Of a DNA stretch of 44,980 nt, positions 17,493-26,687 are shown in pieces (positions within the stretch are counted from its first letter, which is position 1; every line of letters starts with the position of its first letter). The stretch spans positions 1-44,980 of the forward strand of contig JAHBWQ010000008.1 of NCBI GenBank assembly GCA_019636915.1, given 5' to 3'. The notes beneath the pieces are model-generated. The model had not been told where the DNA came from. It saw only the letters and a list, made by a program, of their open reading frames with translations, and made no database searches. The translations under genes and the position numbers were made by a program. The stretch is from Nitrospira sp. Its GTDB lineage: Bacteria; Nitrospirota; Nitrospiria; Nitrospirales; Nitrospiraceae.

Positions 17493-19324
17493 GCAGGGAG
17501 TCGTCTTCCACCTTTGATCGGGAGTCGAACGACGAACCGACTGCCTTGCGGGTAATTGGCTTCCACCCACACCTGGCCCCCGTGTCCCTCCACGAGGTGC
17601 TTCACGATGGCGAGTCCTAGCCCTGTTCCACCCAGATTTCGCGAGCGAGCTTTGTCCACACGGTAGAACCGTTCGAAGATACGAGGGCGATCCCGTTCGG
17701 GGATGCCGATTCCTGTGTCGGAGACGATGAGATCGATCGCGTTGGGCAATGGCGTGGCCGTGTCGGCTGAAGGGGCTGATGCGGTACCGACCGTGATGGT
17801 CCCGCCTTCGGGGGTGTATTTGATGGCGTTATCGAGCAGATTCGTGAGGACTTGCCCCAGCCGGTCGTCATCTCCTGCAATCAGCGGCAGGGAAGGGTCG
17901 AGCGCGGTCACGAGTCGGTGGCCTTTTCGGTCGGCAATCGGCTTGATCGTGGACAGGGTCCGGTCGACCAGGGCTCGCACGTCGAGTGGGTCTTCCTTGA
18001 GTGAGATTTGGCCCGACTCAATCTTGGAGAGCTCGAGAAGGTCCTCAATGATGAGATTGAGTCGGTCGCTCTGTTTCAGAATGATGTCCAAGAACCGTCC
18101 GGCGACGGCGGGATCGTCTTTACCGCCGTCCAGCAGCGCTTCCACATATCCCTTGATTGAGGTCAACGGAGTTCTCAGCTCGTGTGAGACGTTCGCCACA
18201 AAGTCTTTCCGAATCTTCTCCAGCCGTCGCAAATCCGTCACGTCATGGAACACCAGGACGATACAGGCTTCGTTGTCTCGCTCGCCTCCTGCAGGCGAGG
18301 CCTCGATCTGGAGATGACGCCCGCTGAGCGGGAGCACGATTTCATCCTCATGAGGGGTCCGGGCCCGAAGAATCATCGCCACCAAGCTATTGAGCCCCTG
18401 ATGACGAAATAGGTCAGCGCAAGGACGTCCGCGGGCTTCCACCCGGGAGATGCCGAACATCCGCTCGAGTGCGGGATTGATCTGTAGCACGTGGCCGCGA
18501 GCGTCCAGCACCATGACGCCTTCAACCATTGAGGTCAGCACGGCCAGGAGCTGTGCGCGGTCTTCGGAGAGTTCTTCAATTTTGGTATGGAGTTGGTCGG
18601 CCATCTGATTCAAGGTCGAGGCGAGTAGCCCGACCTCATCCTGCGCGGTTGTCTTGATGCGCAGCGTCGAGTTGCCTGTGCTCAAGGCCTGAGCCGCAGC
18701 CGCGATCTCGGAGAGGGGTTTTGTAATGCTGTGAGCCAGCCCGATACTCAGCGTGACGGCAAGAAGAAAGGCCACTCCGATAGCAAGAAACAGCTGGTGC
18801 TTGAATTCGTCGCTCGCTCGGTCCACTTGGGCAAGCGGAAGCGCCACGCGCGCCACCCACGGCGCTCCGTCATGGAGCCCCCTCAGCAGCCTTGCGTGAT
18901 ACATCGTCCGTTCGCCGGTTGTGCGGCTGGCGCGCACGTCCTGTCCATGGCCGGTTGCCAACGCTTGCGTCACTTCGGGGCGTGAGATGTGATTGTCCAG
19001 AGTCGGGATGTCGACATCACGGACGGCACTGTCTGCCAGGACAGTGCCGTCCGAAGCGATCAACGTGATACGTGCCGAGGATCGGGTGCCGAGATCACGC
19101 GCAATATCTTGTAGGCGAGAAGGAGTGACGGAGGGAGTGGGCGAGTGATCCAGTTCTTGAAACACGTATTCGACGAGTTTTGCTTTCGACTCCAGGGTCT
19201 CGCTGAACTGTGTGAGGTGCCGCTGTTCAAGGGAACGGATCGTCATCCAACCAGCGATCAGTAGACCGCAAGCCACGGCCACAAGCGTGCCTATCGCCAC
19301 TTTCCATCGAATCGACCACGACAT
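17465..19324 (-). CDS. phoR: PhoR-like sensor histidine kinase
   Basis: A 619-residue membrane kinase. TM1 is at about residues 8-28, then a periplasmic region of some 130 residues, and TM2 near 165-185 (LFLAIGVAFLLAV). A HAMP linker and a PAS domain (VLTSMVEGVMVLDARG) follow. The HisKA box is VANVSHELRTPLTS with His381, and the ATPase domain has DTGIGIPERDR, FERFYRVDKARSR and GGTGLGL. This layout is that of the PhoR/WalK/ResE class. The phoB-like gene ends 5 bases before this gene begins, and Pit lies at its tail, so phosphate sensing is the best guess; classical PhoR sensing also needs Pst/PhoU, which are not in view. Confidence 0.9.
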   Translation of the reverse strand: MSWSIRWKVAIGTLVAVACGLLIAGWMTIRSLEQRHLTQFSETLESKAKLVEYVFQELDHSPTPSVTPSRLQDIARDLGTRSSARITLIASDGTVLADSAVRDVDIPTLDNHISRPEVTQALATGHGQDVRASRTTGERTMYHARLLRGLHDGAPWVARVALPLAQVDRASDEFKHQLFLAIGVAFLLAVTLSIGLAHSITKPLSEIAAAAQALSTGNSTLRIKTTAQDEVGLLASTLNQMADQLHTKIEELSEDRAQLLAVLTSMVEGVMVLDARGHVLQINPALERMFGISRVEARGRPCADLFRHQGLNSLVAMILRARTPHEDEIVLPLSGRHLQIEASPAGGERDNEACIVLVFHDVTDLRRLEKIRKDFVANVSHELRTPLTSIKGYVEALLDGGKDDPAVAGRFLDIILKQSDRLNLIIEDLLELSKIESGQISLKEDPLDVRALVDRTLSTIKPIADRKGHRLVTALDPSLPLIAGDDDRLGQVLTNLLDNAIKYTPEGGTITVGTASAPSADTATPLPNAIDLIVSDTGIGIPERDRPRIFERFYRVDKARSRNLGGTGLGLAIVKHLVEGHGGQVWVEANYPQGSRFVVRLPIKGGRRLPAQWNQDSTV

Positions 19325-19329
19325 GCGGA

Positions 19330-20031
19330 TCAGTCGGAATCTTTCAGTTTATACCCAAGCGATTTCACGGACACGATGGCGTCTTCCAGGAGCGGCAGCT
19401 TCTGTTTTAATCGGCGGACATGCACGTCCACCGTTCTGGTTGTGCCATAGTAGTCGTACCCCCAGACGGCGTTCAGGAGCACCTCCCGTGTGAGCACACG
19501 ACCGCGATGCCGCAGGAGGTGTTCGAGTAAACCGAATTCTTTCGCCGTCAAGGGGATCTCTTGCTGATTAAGGCTGACCTCATGCCGAGCAGGATTCATC
19601 GTCAGCCCGTCATATCGGTAGAGCTCCGTCCCGCTCGATGGGGTACGATCGATCCGACGCAGAAGGGCCTTCACGCGAGCGACCAGTGCTTTGGGACTGA
19701 AGGGTTTGGTGACGTAATCATCGGCGCCCAACTCAAGTCCGACAATGGTGTCCGACTCTTCAGCTTTGGCGGTCAACATGATGATCGGCAGCAGGGCGGT
19801 GTCGGGAGAGGAACGCACGCGCTTGCAGACTTCGAGGCCATCCATTTCAGGCAACATCAGATCCAGGACGATCAGGTCCGGCTTCTCTTCTTTGACCTTC
19901 TTCAAGGCATCGACCCCGCTCATGGCCGTGACCGAGCGAAAGCCTTCCTTCTGGAGATAATGTTGGACAAGTTGCGCAATATCCTGCTCGTCCTCAACGA
20001 CCAAGATTTTTTTGCCGGTGGCGGCTCCCAT
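19330..20031 (-). CDS. phoB: PhoB-like OmpR-family response regulator
   Basis: A 233-residue regulator with an N-terminal receiver (KILVVEDEQDI; phospho-acceptor Asp57 in IVLDLMLPEMDG; TAKAEE; YVTKPFSP) and a C-terminal winged-helix DNA-binding domain (LTAKEFGLLEHLL, RGRVLTREVLLNAVWG, TVDVHVRRLKQKL). It should bind direct-repeat sites in promoters of phosphate genes when phosphorylated by the kinase encoded just downstream. The ATG at 20031 gives the normal N-terminus; the frame is open to 20088, and neither start has a clear ribosome site. The 299 bases up to the next gene hold nothing I can name. Confidence 0.9.
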   Translation of the reverse strand: MGAATGKKILVVEDEQDIAQLVQHYLQKEGFRSVTAMSGVDALKKVKEEKPDLIVLDLMLPEMDGLEVCKRVRSSPDTALLPIIMLTAKAEESDTIVGLELGADDYVTKPFSPKALVARVKALLRRIDRTPSSGTELYRYDGLTMNPARHEVSLNQQEIPLTAKEFGLLEHLLRHRGRVLTREVLLNAVWGYDYYGTTRTVDVHVRRLKQKLPLLEDAIVSVKSLGYKLKDSD

Positions 20032-20330
20032 GATGGCGTTCAGCGTACGGGGGAGGAGAGGGCGTGTCAAGTGAGGAGGCTCGATCATGGAGGTGGGAGG
20101 CTGATTTGTCAGAAGGAGAGATCATCTCAGAGGGTTGGTATCTGGTATGTTGAGCCTCGAAGAGTAAATGGGATTGATCTCCCGGAAGAGTACGCAAGGC
20201 TATCATCAGGCTATGTAGGGGAGAGCGACGTGAGGGCAATGTACAACCCATTGGTGCAGGCCTGGGCGGTGCATGCGCTGAATACCCACCATCAGTTCAC
20301 TGAGTGCGTTACACTGATGTGCCAGGTTGG

Positions 20331-20798
20331 CTACGGTTCAACTACAATGGTTCCCCCCGTATCGTCATCGGCCCGATGCAGGGGGCAATAGAATCGATAA
20401 GTGACGGTCTCTCTGCCGCCGGCACGTGCATCGCTCGTGATTCGACTCCTATCCACGACGATCAGCTCGTTCTCTTCCGGTGCAATGGTCACCCGAAGCG
20501 GTCTGGTGATCTGAATCCCTTCCGCCTCGACAGACTCAAACAGCCCCGGGGCTTCAAATACGTGGGTGCGTACGGTTGGATTGGTAAATCGGAAAATCAA
20601 CGGTTCCGCGAAATCCGTACTTCGGTGAAGGACAATTTCTCCGGGAAGCCACACTGCTTGCTGATCTTCGACATCGCGAGCCACAAACGCGAGCTCCGTC
20701 GCCCATCCGGTCGACCCCAGGGCAAACACTCCGCCGCCGATCACACATCCAAGCCCTACACCCACGACACGAGCAGTGAGTCTCTTGAATCCTCTCAT
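20331..20798 (-). CDS. Exported cupredoxin-like protein (1)
   Basis: A 155-residue protein with a signal peptide of about 33 residues (VVGVGLGCVIGGGVFALG, cleavage near GWA). The mature part has the cupredoxin arrangement: an upstream histidine in NPTVRTHVF (His79) and a C-terminal cysteine and histidine in RFYCPLHR (Cys138, His141). The axial methionine expected a few residues after the second histidine is missing (ADDDTGGT instead). It could bind copper in an altered site or be a structural relative. It belongs to the same minus-strand group as another cupredoxin-like protein and a multiheme cytochrome, pointing to periplasmic electron transfer or copper handling. Confidence 0.7.
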   Translation of the reverse strand: MRGFKRLTARVVGVGLGCVIGGGVFALGSTGWATELAFVARDVEDQQAVWLPGEIVLHRSTDFAEPLIFRFTNPTVRTHVFEAPGLFESVEAEGIQITRPLRVTIAPEENELIVVDRSRITSDARAGGRETVTYRFYCPLHRADDDTGGTIVVEP

Positions 20799-20930
20799 CG
20801 GGTGTTTCCTATGCGCGCACCATCCGCAGTGAACCGCGTACTTTTACATCACTCGTTTAAGAAAGGGGACCACCAGTCCCGGCTGGGCTTCAATGATGAC
20901 CTGATGCCAACCGGGACCGGAATCTTTCCC

Positions 20931-20948
20931 TTCCCTCTCGAGAGGGAA
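20931..20948. repeat. Perfect 18-bp palindrome
   Basis: TTCCCTCTCGAGAGGGAA is its own reverse complement. It lies between the two cupredoxin-like genes, 57 bases beyond the stop of the upstream one. It may be an operator for a dimeric regulator or a hairpin in the transcript. Confidence 0.6.
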
Positions 20949-21005
20949 CTGCGGAGTTTGTCTCACAGATGACGAGCACGCTTCCCACTACGTCAAGGAC
21001 GCTGC

Positions 21006-21500
21006 TCAGCCGCCTCCGATGTCGCCACGAGTTTCAATGATGAAGAGCTCGCCTTTCACCTCAGGATGGATGTCACACCACAGGGCGTGCCGGACACTTT
21101 CGGCCCCGCCGGTTTGCGGGTCAAAGTTTGAGGGGGCCGTGGAGAACCGAAGGGTCATCGTTTTCCCAGCGTCGACATGAAACGATTTGAACTGTTTCCC
21201 TCGTACCTCCGTTCCGCCTTCGACCTTCACGGCCATGTTCTTGAACAATGTTGACGCAAGTCCATGAGTGACAGAATCCTGGTTTCGGACGACGACGATG
21301 GTCTCCTGTGATGGCATCGTGAACCCCGCTGTCTCGTAGCCATGTTGTCGGTCCTTAATGGTGATTTCTACCTTTGAAGGTGGCGCTTCCATTCCCTTAG
21401 CCTGTGCGTACACGATATCGGGATCGGCGTTCCAACCCACGATTGTCGCGACGGCAAACAGAATGCTGAACCAGATTGTTCCACGTCGTCGAAGACTCAT
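21006..21500 (-). CDS. Exported cupredoxin-like protein (2)
   Basis: A 164-residue protein. The start is ATG at 21500, set by AAGGAGG 5 bases upstream; the frame runs open to 21560. RRRGTIWFSILFAVATIVGW is a signal peptide core, cleaved near YAQA. The mature part has a cupredoxin pattern with His79 in DSVTHGL and Cys142/His145 in ALWCDIHPEVKG. As in its downstream neighbour, no methionine sits at the axial position after the last histidine. The C-terminal strand ELFIIE completes the fold. It lies 173 bases downstream of the tetraheme cytochrome gene and probably works with it in the periplasm. Confidence 0.72.
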   Translation of the reverse strand: MSLRRRGTIWFSILFAVATIVGWNADPDIVYAQAKGMEAPPSKVEITIKDRQHGYETAGFTMPSQETIVVVRNQDSVTHGLASTLFKNMAVKVEGGTEVRGKQFKSFHVDAGKTMTLRFSTAPSNFDPQTGGAESVRHALWCDIHPEVKGELFIIETRGDIGGG

Positions 21501-21673
21501 TCGTGCCTCCTTGTATGAAATGGTATGAGATAGGTTTCTCGCCCACTCACTCCTCATCACCGTGTGTGACCCTCCTATCTGTGCTGATCTGGCACCTCCT
21601 TCCCATGATTCAACCCTTACGTGGTGAGTGGCTTGTCTTGTCCGCAGTTCCTAGGCGGATGATGCGTCACGCC

Positions 21674-23080
21674 TTATTTCACTAATGATCGAATGTAATG
21701 CACCAGTTGCCACACCTGCTCATCCGGCAACCCCCCAAAGGCCGTCATGCCGGTTCCTGGAGAGCCGTTCTTGATGATCCAGAACAACTGACCATCGGGG
21801 ATCTCACGCATCATCGTTCCGCAGGTGAAGTTCCGAGGCGGCGGCACGAGCGCTGCACCCATCAACCCCTTCCCATCACCCTGCTCCCCATGGCACATCA
21901 CACAGGCGATGGGCTGCGCCGTTCTCAGAAACAGCTCCCTGCCTGCTTGCACGGCTCCCGCAGAGGAGGGGACGGGGTTGGTCCTGGTCAGGTAGTCGCT
22001 CGGGGCCTTGGCTGTTTTACGCGGTTGCACGCAGGCTCCGCTCGGATCACCTCCCGCGGCAGGCGCAACCTCTGGGATTCCCTTAAACGTGACTTGTAAA
22101 TAGGCGATGACATCCGCCACGCCTTGCTGGCCGATCGTGAGCCCCCAGTAGGGCATGTTCGGTGATTTGCCGACGGCCGCTCCGCCGTGGTTGATCACGG
22201 TATAGAGGTATTCCATCGGAAGTTTGTCGAACGGCATGTTGGCATGGATCGCCGGTTTCGGTTCGAGCCCCGATGCGGCAGGACCATCGCCCTTGCCCGT
22301 GAAGCCATGACATTGAGCACAGTATTCTTTGTACACCGTCTTTCCACGGTCCACGCTCGCGTTCGCGAACTCTTGACTGGTCCAAGGCTCGTAATAGGTG
22401 AAGTCTTTGACCCCTTGCACGGCAAGGAATCCGATCACGGCCCGCAATTGTGGGTCGGTCGCGTCAGCCAGAAATTCACCGGTATGGATGATGAAGTCCT
22501 GTGGATTCTGGCCGAAGCGATAGAGCCAGTCCATGTTGTATCGCTGGCCGGCATTCTGCAGAGCCGCACTCTGCGGTCCTCCGACCAATTTGCCGTTCTC
22601 CTCGATCGTGTGGCAGCCTAGGCAGGCATGGGCTTTATAGGCCGCCGCCCCGAATTTCACATCGAATTTCGTGACCTTCGACGGGTCAAACGCTCCGACC
22701 GTGACGCGTGGGTCTCGATTATGTTCGGCAAAGTAATCGGCAAGGGCATTCGCCTCCGCCTCCGTGACGATCGGGTGCTTAGTCGGAACGTTCGTCAGGT
22801 CCCAGAGATAGCCCTTGGCATAGAGCGGAGCCTCCTTCCCGGTCAGCCAACGAATGAGCCACGCCCGTTGATATTTACTGCCGGCCCATATCAAGTCCGG
22901 GGCGTGAAGTTTGAACCGTGATTCCGCGGTGCCTTCCAATCGATGGCACTGCACACAGGTCTGCTGGATCAGCTCTTTTGCGCGGGTTTGATCGCTCGCA
23001 AGGAGAAGAGGCGGTGGGGCCAGCACCCCAACCAACGCGAAGACCATGGCTCCGATGACTACTCTCTTTCGCAGATTCAT
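21674..23080 (-). CDS. Periplasmic c-type cytochrome with four heme-binding motifs
   Basis: A 468-residue exported protein with four CxxCH motifs: CVQCH (42-46), CLGCH (153-157), CAQCH (254-258) and CVMCH (393-397). Each lies in its own class-I-like module of 100-140 residues, with later lone methionines (for example GTGMTAFGG) as likely axial ligands. A signal peptide covers about residues 1-29. The ATG at 23080 follows AAAGGGA; the frame is open to 23218 without likely coding. It should carry electrons between periplasmic donors and acceptors. The two cupredoxin-like genes downstream on the same strand are natural partners, and a ResA/CcdA maturation pair lies elsewhere in the window. Its exact redox partner cannot be told. 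Confidence 0.92.
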   Translation of the reverse strand: MNLRKRVVIGAMVFALVGVLAPPPLLLASDQTRAKELIQQTCVQCHRLEGTAESRFKLHAPDLIWAGSKYQRAWLIRWLTGKEAPLYAKGYLWDLTNVPTKHPIVTEAEANALADYFAEHNRDPRVTVGAFDPSKVTKFDVKFGAAAYKAHACLGCHTIEENGKLVGGPQSAALQNAGQRYNMDWLYRFGQNPQDFIIHTGEFLADATDPQLRAVIGFLAVQGVKDFTYYEPWTSQEFANASVDRGKTVYKEYCAQCHGFTGKGDGPAASGLEPKPAIHANMPFDKLPMEYLYTVINHGGAAVGKSPNMPYWGLTIGQQGVADVIAYLQVTFKGIPEVAPAAGGDPSGACVQPRKTAKAPSDYLTRTNPVPSSAGAVQAGRELFLRTAQPIACVMCHGEQGDGKGLMGAALVPPPRNFTCGTMMREIPDGQLFWIIKNGSPGTGMTAFGGLPDEQVWQLVHYIRSLVK

Positions 23081-23828
23081 AATCGTTCCCTTTCTCGGTG
23101 GTGAATCCAATCGTCGGGCCCCTGACTGTGACGATGTTGGCATGTCGACCACGTCCTGACTATTCAACACAGTCTCCCAAGCAAGCGACGGTCCACTTCC
23201 GTGAAGTCTCCAACTCATTCGTTATTCCTTGTGAGACTGCCCAGCAAAAAAGGATTCGTGAATCAGATTGGCCATTAGCCGGCTTGTTTATGTGTCCGGT
23301 GTCTCTTTTTGCTACAGCCGGCACTGGTGCCCTGTCGCATTGTTCCCCAACCCTGGCGACTTTCCTTGTCGATGTCACTGCCCACTCTGAGCGATCTCAT
23401 AGAAGCACGTAAATGGAGGTCAGATCGGCTCTGGCGTAGGCTTTGCTGGGTATTTGGGTAGGAGAGAATTACCAAGGCATCCAAGGCCGTTCATGGTATC
23501 AAGGTGACATGGGTGAAGGGGGAACAGGTTGCGATTGAAAATATGAAGGTCCCCCTAGTATTGTATCCGGCTGATTAAGAAGGGATGTTTGTGTGGGACC
23601 CACAAGCGGCCAGCTGTTGACCCGGTGCTGGAGTGGTGCTCTACCTCTCGCAGCGACGATCTGTGCGGTAATGAGTAGGTGCCGCTTCTTCATCTGTAGC
23701 CGTGTGGGCTTGCAGTTTCAAATGTGGGTGGGGTATTAGACAGCGCCTGAGTGTACCTTCACGGCGATACCGATGGGTTCACAGGAGTTGTTCCACGGTT
23801 TTTCAACGGCTTACTGACAGGAGTAGGT
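23081..23828. other. Long gene-poor region
   Basis: About 750 bases between the cytochrome (minus) and the DUF5989 gene (plus). Open frames here are short and lack family features. A frame from 23467 to its stop near 23578 reads plausibly (for example GIKVTWVKGEQVAIENMKVP) but has no usable start codon and could be a gene remnant. Promoters for both neighbours must lie here, but none stands out. Confidence 0.45.
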
Positions 23829-23981
23829 ATGAGTGGATTTTTGGTGGAGCTCTGGGCCTTTATGAAGGAACGAAAAGCATTTTGGCTGTTACCGATCCTA
23901 GCTGTGCTGCTCTTGTTTGGGTCATTGATCGTATTTACACAAGGGTCTGCCGTGGCGCCCTTCATTTACACCCTGTTCTAG
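23829..23981 (+). CDS. DUF5989 family small membrane protein
   Basis: A 50-residue protein: MSGFLVELWAFMKERKAFW is an amphipathic, basic start, followed by one membrane helix (LLPILAVLLLFGSLIVF) and the conserved ending TQGSAVAPFIYTLF. This matches my recollection of DUF5989, a tiny protein found beside carbamoyltransferase and SxtJ genes. AGGAG 5 bases before the ATG at 23829 fixes the start; a 26-residue upstream extension is open but not family-like. It is the first gene of the module, 294 bases ahead of the carbamoyltransferase. Function unknown. Confidence 0.82.
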   Translation: MSGFLVELWAFMKERKAFWLLPILAVLLLFGSLIVFTQGSAVAPFIYTLF

Positions 23982-24275
23982 CCTGTATGATTCATGAGCG
24001 TCTTGACTGCAACCGCCCATATGTTGCAGCACAAGCCGAGCCACACTCAAGTTGCAGGTTAACGATTTCGCTGCTGCAGTGTGATTGTCGATGGTGGCAC
24101 GAGCTAGCCTGGTTTGGCCGGGCAGGCTCGTCTCTCATGGCTCTGAGTCGGCCGATGGGGTACAAGCCGTCGTGAATAGTGCGGGCGAGGGCGTTGAATT
24201 GGAGACCGACAGCATCATTCTCTTCCGAGAACGGGCAGTCTCAAGCCGCGTTCAGGAAAAGCGTAGGAGTAGTTT

Positions 24276-26120
24276 GTGACCTACATTCTTGGTATTTCGG
24301 CTTTCTATCATGACAGCGCGGCCTGTCTGATCCGTGACGGCGACATCGTGGCCGCTGCCCAGGAGGAGCGGTTCACGCGAAAGAAGCACGATCCACATTT
24401 TCCCTCCCATGCCGTGGCGTATTGTTTGCGGGAGGGGGGAATTCATCTGAAAGATCTCCGATATATCGTCTTCTATGACAAACCGCTGGTGAAATTCGAA
24501 CGGCTGCTCGAAACCTACTTGGCCTTTGCGCCGATCGGTCTTCAATCATTTGTGGCAGCCATGCCGGTGTGGCTGAAGGAGAAGCTCTTTCTGCGGAATC
24601 TCCTCGGGAAAGAGTTTCTGGCCTTGGCGCCGGATCTGACACAGGCCACACTTCCACCGTTGTTGTTTGGAGAACATCACGAATCGCATGCCGCCTCGGC
24701 ATTCTATCCGTCGCCCTACGAGAAGGCGGTTGTTCTTTGCATGGATGGCGTCGGGGAGTGGGCCACCACGTCGGCGTGGCTGGGTGACGGAAACGCGCTG
24801 ACGCCACTGTGGGAAATCCCGTTTCCCCATTCACTGGGGCTGCTCTATTCCGCATTTACCTACTACACGGGGTTCAAGGTCAATTCCGGAGAGTACAAGG
24901 TGATGGGTTTAGCTCCCTATGGGGAACCCAAGTATGTCAAAGCGATCTACGACCATCTCCTTGATCTCAAGCCGGACGGCACCTTCCGGTTGAATATGGA
25001 GTATTTTAACTACTGTACCGGGTTGACCATGACGGGGAACAAGTTTGATGAGGTGTTCGGCGGGCCACCACGGAAGCCTGAAAGTAAATTGACCCAGCGG
25101 GAGATGGATCTGGCCCGCTCAGTCCAGGAGGTGACCGAGGAGGTGATGTTACGTGTCACGCGAGCTCTGCACCAGGAAACCGGAGTCGAGCATCTCTGCA
25201 TGGCGGGTGGTGTGGCGCTCAACTGTGTCGGCAATGGGCGAATCTTACGAGAAGGTCCATTCAAAGGGATCTGGATCCAGCCCGCAGCGGGAGATGCGGG
25301 AGGCGCGGTGGGTGCCGCACTGAGCGCCTGGCATGGCTACGAGAACCAACCTCGCCGTGCCACCGGGATTGACCGGATGCAGGGGAGTTATCTAGGCCCC
25401 AAGCATACCAATGACGAAATCGAATCATTCCTCAAACAGGTCGAGGCGCCATATGAATTGCTCGGCGACGACCAGCTCTATCGCCGACTTGCGACAGATC
25501 TCGCTGACGGCAAGGTGGTCGGCTGGTTACAGGGGCGCATGGAGTTTGGCCCTCGTGCACTTGGCGGCCGAAGCATCCTTGGAGACGCCAGAAACACAAA
25601 AATGCAATCAGTGATGAACCTCAAGATCAAGTATCGAGAATCCTTTCGGCCGTTCGCACCCTCGGTCTTGCGAGAACGTGTCTCGGATTTTTTTGAGATG
25701 AATACGGACAGTCCCTACATGCTGCTGGTGGCGCCGGTGCAGCCCAAGCGACGGCTTCCCTTGCCTGCAGGTCGCTCAGATTTGTGGGGGATTGATCTCT
25801 TGAATATTCCTCGGTCCGATGTACCGGCGATTACGCATCTGGACTATTCTGCTCGGATCCAAACGGTACATGAAGAGACCAATCCCCGATACTATCGCCT
25901 TCTGAAGGCGTTTGAGGCGCACACCGGCTATCCCGTTCTCGTCAACACTTCCTTCAATGTTCGCGGAGAACCCATTGTCTGCACCCCTGAGGATGCCTAT
26001 CGCTGCTTCATGCGAACGGAGATGGATGTGCTGGTCTTAGAGAATTGTGTGCTCTACAAGACACAGCAAAAGCCGCTGGAGAAGGATACGAATTGGCAAA
26101 AAGAATTTGAGCTCGATTAG
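24276..26120 (+). CDS. Carbamoyltransferase, NodU/CmcH family
   Basis: A 614-residue enzyme of the family that transfers a carbamoyl group from carbamoyl phosphate, through carbamoyl-adenylate, to a hydroxyl or similar group on a small molecule or sugar. The N-terminal Kae1-like domain has ILGISAFYHDSAACL, EERFTRKKHD, GEHHESHAASAFYPS and MDGVGEW; then GGVALNCVGNG. The C-terminal domain has GRMEFGPRALGGRSIL and FNVRGEPIVCTPEDA. The start is GTG at 24276, after GTAGGAG. The substrate is unknown. It is followed after 14 bases by an SxtJ-family gene and then an SGNH hydrolase, and preceded by DUF5989. Confidence 0.95.
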   Translation: MTYILGISAFYHDSAACLIRDGDIVAAAQEERFTRKKHDPHFPSHAVAYCLREGGIHLKDLRYIVFYDKPLVKFERLLETYLAFAPIGLQSFVAAMPVWLKEKLFLRNLLGKEFLALAPDLTQATLPPLLFGEHHESHAASAFYPSPYEKAVVLCMDGVGEWATTSAWLGDGNALTPLWEIPFPHSLGLLYSAFTYYTGFKVNSGEYKVMGLAPYGEPKYVKAIYDHLLDLKPDGTFRLNMEYFNYCTGLTMTGNKFDEVFGGPPRKPESKLTQREMDLARSVQEVTEEVMLRVTRALHQETGVEHLCMAGGVALNCVGNGRILREGPFKGIWIQPAAGDAGGAVGAALSAWHGYENQPRRATGIDRMQGSYLGPKHTNDEIESFLKQVEAPYELLGDDQLYRRLATDLADGKVVGWLQGRMEFGPRALGGRSILGDARNTKMQSVMNLKIKYRESFRPFAPSVLRERVSDFFEMNTDSPYMLLVAPVQPKRRLPLPAGRSDLWGIDLLNIPRSDVPAITHLDYSARIQTVHEETNPRYYRLLKAFEAHTGYPVLVNTSFNVRGEPIVCTPEDAYRCFMRTEMDVLVLENCVLYKTQQKPLEKDTNWQKEFELD

Positions 26121-26134
26121 GGAGACACGGCGAA

Positions 26135-26539
26135 ATGGATGGAACAGGGCAACAGCCTACGGTCAAAGACTTGCGGAACTTTGGTCTGCTCGTGGGCGGG
26201 GTGTTTTCGGTGATCGGGCTTTGGCCGATTGTGTTTCGAGGTGAATCGCCAAGATTGTGGGCTCTGGTGGTCGGTGGGTCGCTGATGATGCTCGGCGGGA
26301 TCGCTCCGCGCAGTTTGAAACAGATTCATGCGGGGTGGATGAGGGTCGGCCATGTGCTCGGAGCCATCAATACGAAAGTCATACTCGGGCTTATTTATTA
26401 TCTGCTGATTGTCCCAATGGGGATGGTGATGCGGTGGTTGGGCAAAGACTCAATGCGTCGCACACTTGATCGAGATGTCAGTACATATCGGGTCGTGCGA
26501 TCTCCACGGCCTCGACAGCATATGCGCAACCAATTTTAA
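26135..26539 (+). CDS. SxtJ family membrane protein
   Basis: A 134-residue protein with membrane segments at about residues 15-35, 42-57 and 80-100. The ending pattern GHVLGAINTKVILGLIYYL then PMGMVMRWLGKD is characteristic of the SxtJ family, named from the saxitoxin cluster and of unknown function. It begins 14 bases after the carbamoyltransferase stop and almost certainly shares its transcript. The basic C-terminal tail (about 30 residues) should face the cytoplasm. Confidence 0.85.
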   Translation: MDGTGQQPTVKDLRNFGLLVGGVFSVIGLWPIVFRGESPRLWALVVGGSLMMLGGIAPRSLKQIHAGWMRVGHVLGAINTKVILGLIYYLLIVPMGMVMRWLGKDSMRRTLDRDVSTYRVVRSPRPRQHMRNQF

Positions 26540-26687
26540 TGAGCTGTTGAACAGGTCCCCGAACGTTGTTCTGGGCTTGTGCAGCGGCGAGCCGTGCCCC
26601 ACCACAAGGTCTTGAGCTGGATGTCGATAGAATTGCTCATCTTCCACTGACCCAGCCCGATGTGTCAGGTCATCATCTCGGAGGCTC

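Noticed and set aside
23702..24175. 157-residue open frame on the plus strand
   Set aside because: It overlaps the well-supported DUF5989 gene in another frame and has no family features or ribosome site.
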